A stretch of 6,263 nucleotides of DNA from a bacterium (lineage in GTDB: Bacteria; ARS69): assembly GCA_025774865.1 (NCBI GenBank), contig JALGZO010000537.1, positions 1 through 6,263 on the forward strand, in the 5' to 3' direction. The translations under genes and the position numbers were made by a program. This document shows positions 5,780 to 6,263 of this stretch, one piece after another. Under the pieces are notes generated by a model. That model saw nothing but the letters and a program-made list of their open reading frames with translations. It did no database searches and was not told the origin of the DNA. The first letter of the stretch is position 1. The number at the start of each line of letters is the position of its first letter.

Positions 5780-6263
5780 CGATCCTCCGCGGATTCCGGA
5801 AGCTCGTCCGGCACGAACCAGGGCGAAAACCGCTCCGACGCCTCGTCCGCGTCGCGCTTCGCCCCCTTATAGAAGAAGCGGATCACGTCGCTCAACCCGA
5901 CCGAGATCTCACGGCCATCGGCGCTCTCGCGCCGGTCCGTTCCGCCGGTCACCCACCGCTCGAGGCGCTCCGTCTCCCGAGGCGCGATCATGTGGAGCCG
6001 GCACTGCGCGCGGATCCGGTGGCGCTGCGCCCCAGCCACGCTTGCGAACGACGCCACGGGCAATCGCGGCAACACCTCCAGGAAGTGCTGGAGCGAGGCG
6101 AGATCCGCGAACCGCTCGTCCGCGCCTCCGCCCTCGACGCGAAACACCTCGTCCCACAGGTCGTACGCCACGCGGAAGAGCACGCGTTCCTCGGCAACGG
6201 TCCGGTCCCGCTCGTCGTGCAGATCCAGCTGCATCTCGATCGCGGATGGAAGCCCGCTGTCCA
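5776..6263 (-). CDS. DUF4390-like protein (5' partial)
   Basis: The frame is open to the right window edge. The first in-frame ATG (6234) is preceded by coding-like residues DSGLPSAIE, and a 'GLP' followed by a strand and 'E..R' is part of the family pattern, so that ATG is internal and the true start lies outside. About 162 residues are visible. Recognisable DUF4390-type features are YDLWDEVFRVE, then RFADLASLQHFLEVLPRLPVA, a strand with RIRAQCRLHMI, ERLERWVTGG, and a C-terminal tail with FFYKGAKR and FSPWFVPDEL. Family members are secreted or envelope proteins of unknown function, usually 170-200 residues; any signal sequence would be off-window. It precedes an NtrY-like kinase with a 4-nt overlap, as I recall for this family in Betaproteobacteria, which supports the call. 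A role in envelope signalling alongside the kinase is inferred from position only. Confidence 0.72.
   Translation of the reverse strand, partial: DSGLPSAIEMQLDLHDERDRTVAEERVLFRVAYDLWDEVFRVEGGGADERFADLASLQHFLEVLPRLPVASFASVAGAQRHRIRAQCRLHMIAPRETERLERWVTGGTDRRESADGREISVGLSDVIRFFYKGAKRDADEASERFSPWFVPDELPESAEDR
5784..5788 (-). promoter_or_regulatory. Ribosome binding site of the kinase gene
   Basis: GGAGG lies 4 nt before the ATG at 5779, in the last codons of the DUF4390-like gene. The spacing is a little short but consistent with translation coupled through the ATGA overlap. Confidence 0.55.

Noticed and set aside
1-6263. CRISPR arrays, tRNA/rRNA genes, insertion-sequence ends or attachment sites.
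   Set aside because: No spaced direct repeats, structural-RNA patterns, transposase or integrase genes, or terminal inverted repeats were seen on either strand; composition is uniform across the window.

Overview
This is a GC-rich window, with G or C in most third codon positions. It is almost entirely coding and reads like a chromosomal segment of a Gram-negative (diderm) bacterium. The diderm call rests on a signal-peptide-bearing outer-membrane beta-barrel protein and on a sensor kinase with a periplasmic domain. The lineage cannot be fixed from the sequence alone. The mix of an NtrY/NtrX-like pair, a DUF4390-like gene and a MerR/HEAT pair would suit an environmental group such as Gemmatimonadota, Eisenbacteria-like phyla or former deltaproteobacteria, but that is a guess.

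Layout: (a) 1-624, plus strand: the C-terminal half of a thiolase-family protein, cut by the left window edge. (b) 655-2119, minus strand: a two-gene unit. A MerR-family regulator with a GyrI-like ligand-binding domain is followed after 4 nt by a HEAT-repeat-like protein. A well-formed MerR-type promoter (TTGACT, 19-bp spacer containing a dyad, CATGCT) lies at 2166-2196, just upstream. (c) 2272-6263, minus strand: four genes, each overlapping the next by exactly 4 nt. In transcription order they are a DUF4390-like protein (cut by the right edge), a NtrY-like membrane histidine kinase, a NtrX/NtrC-like sigma54-dependent response regulator, and a small outer-membrane beta-barrel protein.

How they work together: the kinase senses a signal through a roughly 145-residue periplasmic domain and phosphorylates the regulator. 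The regulator carries receiver, AAA+ and Fis-type HTH domains and should activate sigma54 promoters elsewhere. The DUF4390-like gene before NtrY-NtrX matches an arrangement I recall from Betaproteobacteria. The unusual part is the outer-membrane protein translationally coupled to the end of the regulator gene, which makes a possible envelope-sensing or envelope-output unit. The MerR/HEAT unit is most likely autoregulated and responds to an unknown small molecule. The thiolase converges on this block and is probably functionally separate.

No tRNA, rRNA, CRISPR array, insertion sequence or other mobile element was seen. No stretch longer than 300 nt lacks a gene; the longest gap is about 150 nt, at 2120-2271.
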